Assembly: GCA_014925825.1 (NCBI GenBank)
Contig: JACGCK010000130.1
Coordinates: 1-64,000 of the forward strand
From: Pholiota molesta
Lineage: Eukaryota; Basidiomycota; Agaricomycetes; Agaricales; Strophariaceae
Direction of reading: 5' to 3'
DNA length: 64,000 nt
Shown here: positions 62,440 through 64,000 of the stretch, piece by piece
Position numbering within the stretch: position 1 is the stretch's first letter
How the letters are laid out: each line of letters opens with the position of its first letter
Notes under the pieces: model-generated
The model's database searches: none
What the model saw: the letters and a program-made list of their open reading frames with translations, nothing else
What the model was told of the DNA's origin: nothing
Translations under genes and position numbers: made by a program

Positions 62440-63580
62440 ACCATGCAAGCACCATGCCCACTATGACATCTGGACCGCTCATGACATGCCTCGCCGGCAA
62501 AGCGATGGCGCCCATCTTCTTTACCCCCGCGCCTCGTGTTCCAAGTTTCCGTCGCGAATACGCCAGCCAGCGCCATCAACCGAGTTGGCGGCGTCATCCT
62601 AGGTAAGTAATATATTAATACGGTATCGCAAGCCCAACAGCGCTTTTTCCTCGACGCGAGTACCTCCTCATGAAGATTGCGGGCACAGGCTGCATGACGC
62701 GCCTACGCTCCTCCGCCTTTAGCGGCATGCACCTCCCAGGCTAAAAGAAATGGTCCGACCGTGCTGGGAATTCTGCCTCGAGACTGACGAGGTGCTGGAT
62801 CGGGTGGATACGTACGAGAAATTTGATTCCGGCCGTGTTAGCGCAGGGTGTTGTGGGTGTTGTGGTTGAGGCAATGCTGGAGGAGGTGTCATGCTGTAAG
62901 TGGCTTTTCATTTTGAATTGCGAGATCAGGCTGATGTTTTTTTCTTTACTGGCAGTCATCTATGTTCCAGACTGCGCCTTACCTGATCGGCAGCGTGCGG
63001 TGCCCTCCCTCGTTGAGTGGTTTACATATGGAGTTGCTTCAGGACTCATCGACATCTTCGGCCAAGGCACGTCATTTCTTCGTTGGCACTGCCCTCATCT
63101 CGCACGGACCCTGCACATACTTGCAAATGGGCGAAGATCTCAACTTTATCGCATTCTCCTCCGTCACCATCAGCACGCTTCAACGGCTTTACGCACATCG
63201 CTCACGATCGGCGTTGGATGAAACCCGCTCAGCGCAGTCGGCCCAAGGCAACGAAGCCACCAATGACGAGGACTTCTGCCATTCTAGAATGTCCTGCACA
63301 CCGTTTTTTCTGCCATCTCCAACCGCCCATCTTCCGCCTCGGCCTCATCTTGCGTCTAGGCTCCGGCGCGATGACAGTTATGTTGTCCATCCTTCCGTCG
63401 CGCATCTTCCGACATGAGATGCTAGCGCTATGTACATACCGCTTCCGCGGCGTGGTACGTGGCATTGCGGCGCTCGACGGCTTCTTCTTCAGCGCAGAGC
63501 ACTTCCTCGTAGTGGATACCGCGAGTATGGCCAGACGACGTACTTTAATTTTCCCATTTGACTTGAAACGCACCCAGTGA
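62440..63580 (+). pseudogene. Decayed ABC exporter copy
   Basis: Collinear pieces: 62,480-62,750 (ASGAMTP-like start, SAINRVGGVI, MKIAGTGCMTRLRSSAFSG), 62,760-62,880 (region of the WFDRAGN and VLAQGVVG segments), 62,990-63,240 (equivalent of VEGCTYGVSSGLIY and TYLQMVEVLN), then 63,290-63,510 (TMD2 start again). Many indels. The repeated TMD2 start suggests two overlapping copies. Confidence 0.75.
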
Positions 63581-63729
63581 TGGAAGCGACTTGAATCCTG
63601 CCCGACTCTGTGCAAAGCTCTGGCCGTCGTTATGCGTTGGCCACTAGGATATCGGTATGATTCCTGATCGATATCCTCCATCGTCGGCACAGCCCTCGCC
63701 ATCTTTGAACAAGCACGCCGCTCAGAACC

Positions 63730-64000
63730 ATGTGTGACGATTGGGAACCTTAGAGACTGGAGAGTCACTGAAGTCACGAAGAGTCACACGAGATTGGAAA
63801 GTGAGAGGTAGTCTGAAGTAACAGTTATAACACTATTAGATTGACTGAAGTATCAACTGTAAGCTATAAGACTATATATACTAAGCAAAGAGTAGCGGAG
63901 TCATGAATCAAGATGAGTAGACGACGAGAGAAGAACTAATGAAGACTGGTAAGAATGAAGACAGTAATCAATACTAGGAATCAGTAAGCCAAAGGAATAT
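63730..64000. other. Possible LTR end at the window edge
   Basis: From about TGTGACGATTGGGAACC the base composition changes to an A/G-rich, stop-filled tract with CTATATATACTA near 63,876 that could be an LTR TATA box. The second LTR would be outside the window, so this is unproven. Confidence 0.25.

Overview
The window reads as nuclear DNA of a filamentous basidiomycete, most likely a wood-decaying Agaricomycete. The coding genes are split by many 50-85 bp GT-AG introns. A secreted aryl-alcohol-oxidase-like GMC enzyme and a class II manganese peroxidase lie side by side. The families that follow (DUF6589 proteins, RecQ-like helicases, hAT elements, fungal kinase-like APH proteins) are typical of that group. 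About two thirds of the window is repetitive or decayed.

Region 1 (1-9.1 kb) holds an intact 8-exon GMC oxidase (376-2733) and an intact 6-exon manganese peroxidase (7692-9066). The oxidase would supply the hydrogen peroxide the peroxidase uses. Between them is a 2.1-kb foldback element (3393-5537) with about 16 nested 19-bp dyads, itself split by an 855-bp hAT-like insertion with an 8-bp target duplication.

Region 2 (9.1-16 kb) is mostly gene-free. It contains a fragment resembling a fungal NF1/IRA Ras-GAP (about 14.2-14.8 kb) and a scrap of an ABC transporter.

Region 3 (16,023-27,251) is the most interesting part. A divergent gene pair, a DUF6589 protein (minus) and a RecQ-like SF2 helicase (plus), shares a 135-bp promoter gap. 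The pair is bounded by imperfect terminal inverted repeats that begin TAG and by a perfect 9-bp direct repeat (CATGCAAGA). Each terminus folds into a hairpin, and the two hairpins keep pairing although their stem sequences differ. I read this as a two-gene DNA transposon, probably near the AcademH lineage. It is now dead: the DUF6589 frame has a homopolymer frameshift and a stop codon, and the helicase is split by a 1275-bp hAT-like element and a 3398-bp TA-flanked element. Both splits rejoin perfectly in frame when the insertions are removed.

Region 4 (27.3-64 kb) is built around an inverted segmental duplication with arms of about 6.9 kb (about 30.45-37.35 and 49.84-56.72 kb). Each arm carries an ABC scrap, a CDF metal transporter, a C2H2 protein gene and a hAT-derived tract. 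The CDF is intact in the left arm and frameshifted in the right; the C2H2 gene is frameshifted on the left and readable on the right. The spacer holds another C2H2 copy, a full-length ABCB/STE6-type exporter with several one-base gaps, a 127-bp minisatellite and an intact APH/PKL-type kinase. Two more C2H2 paralogues flank the duplication (27.9-29.3 and 58.9-60.5 kb), so five members of one family lie within 33 kb. Decayed fragments of the ABC exporter recur at least six more times. A second foldback element (56,840-57,980) has near-identical 417-bp arms.

All functions are read from motifs and exon structure by eye; no database search was run.
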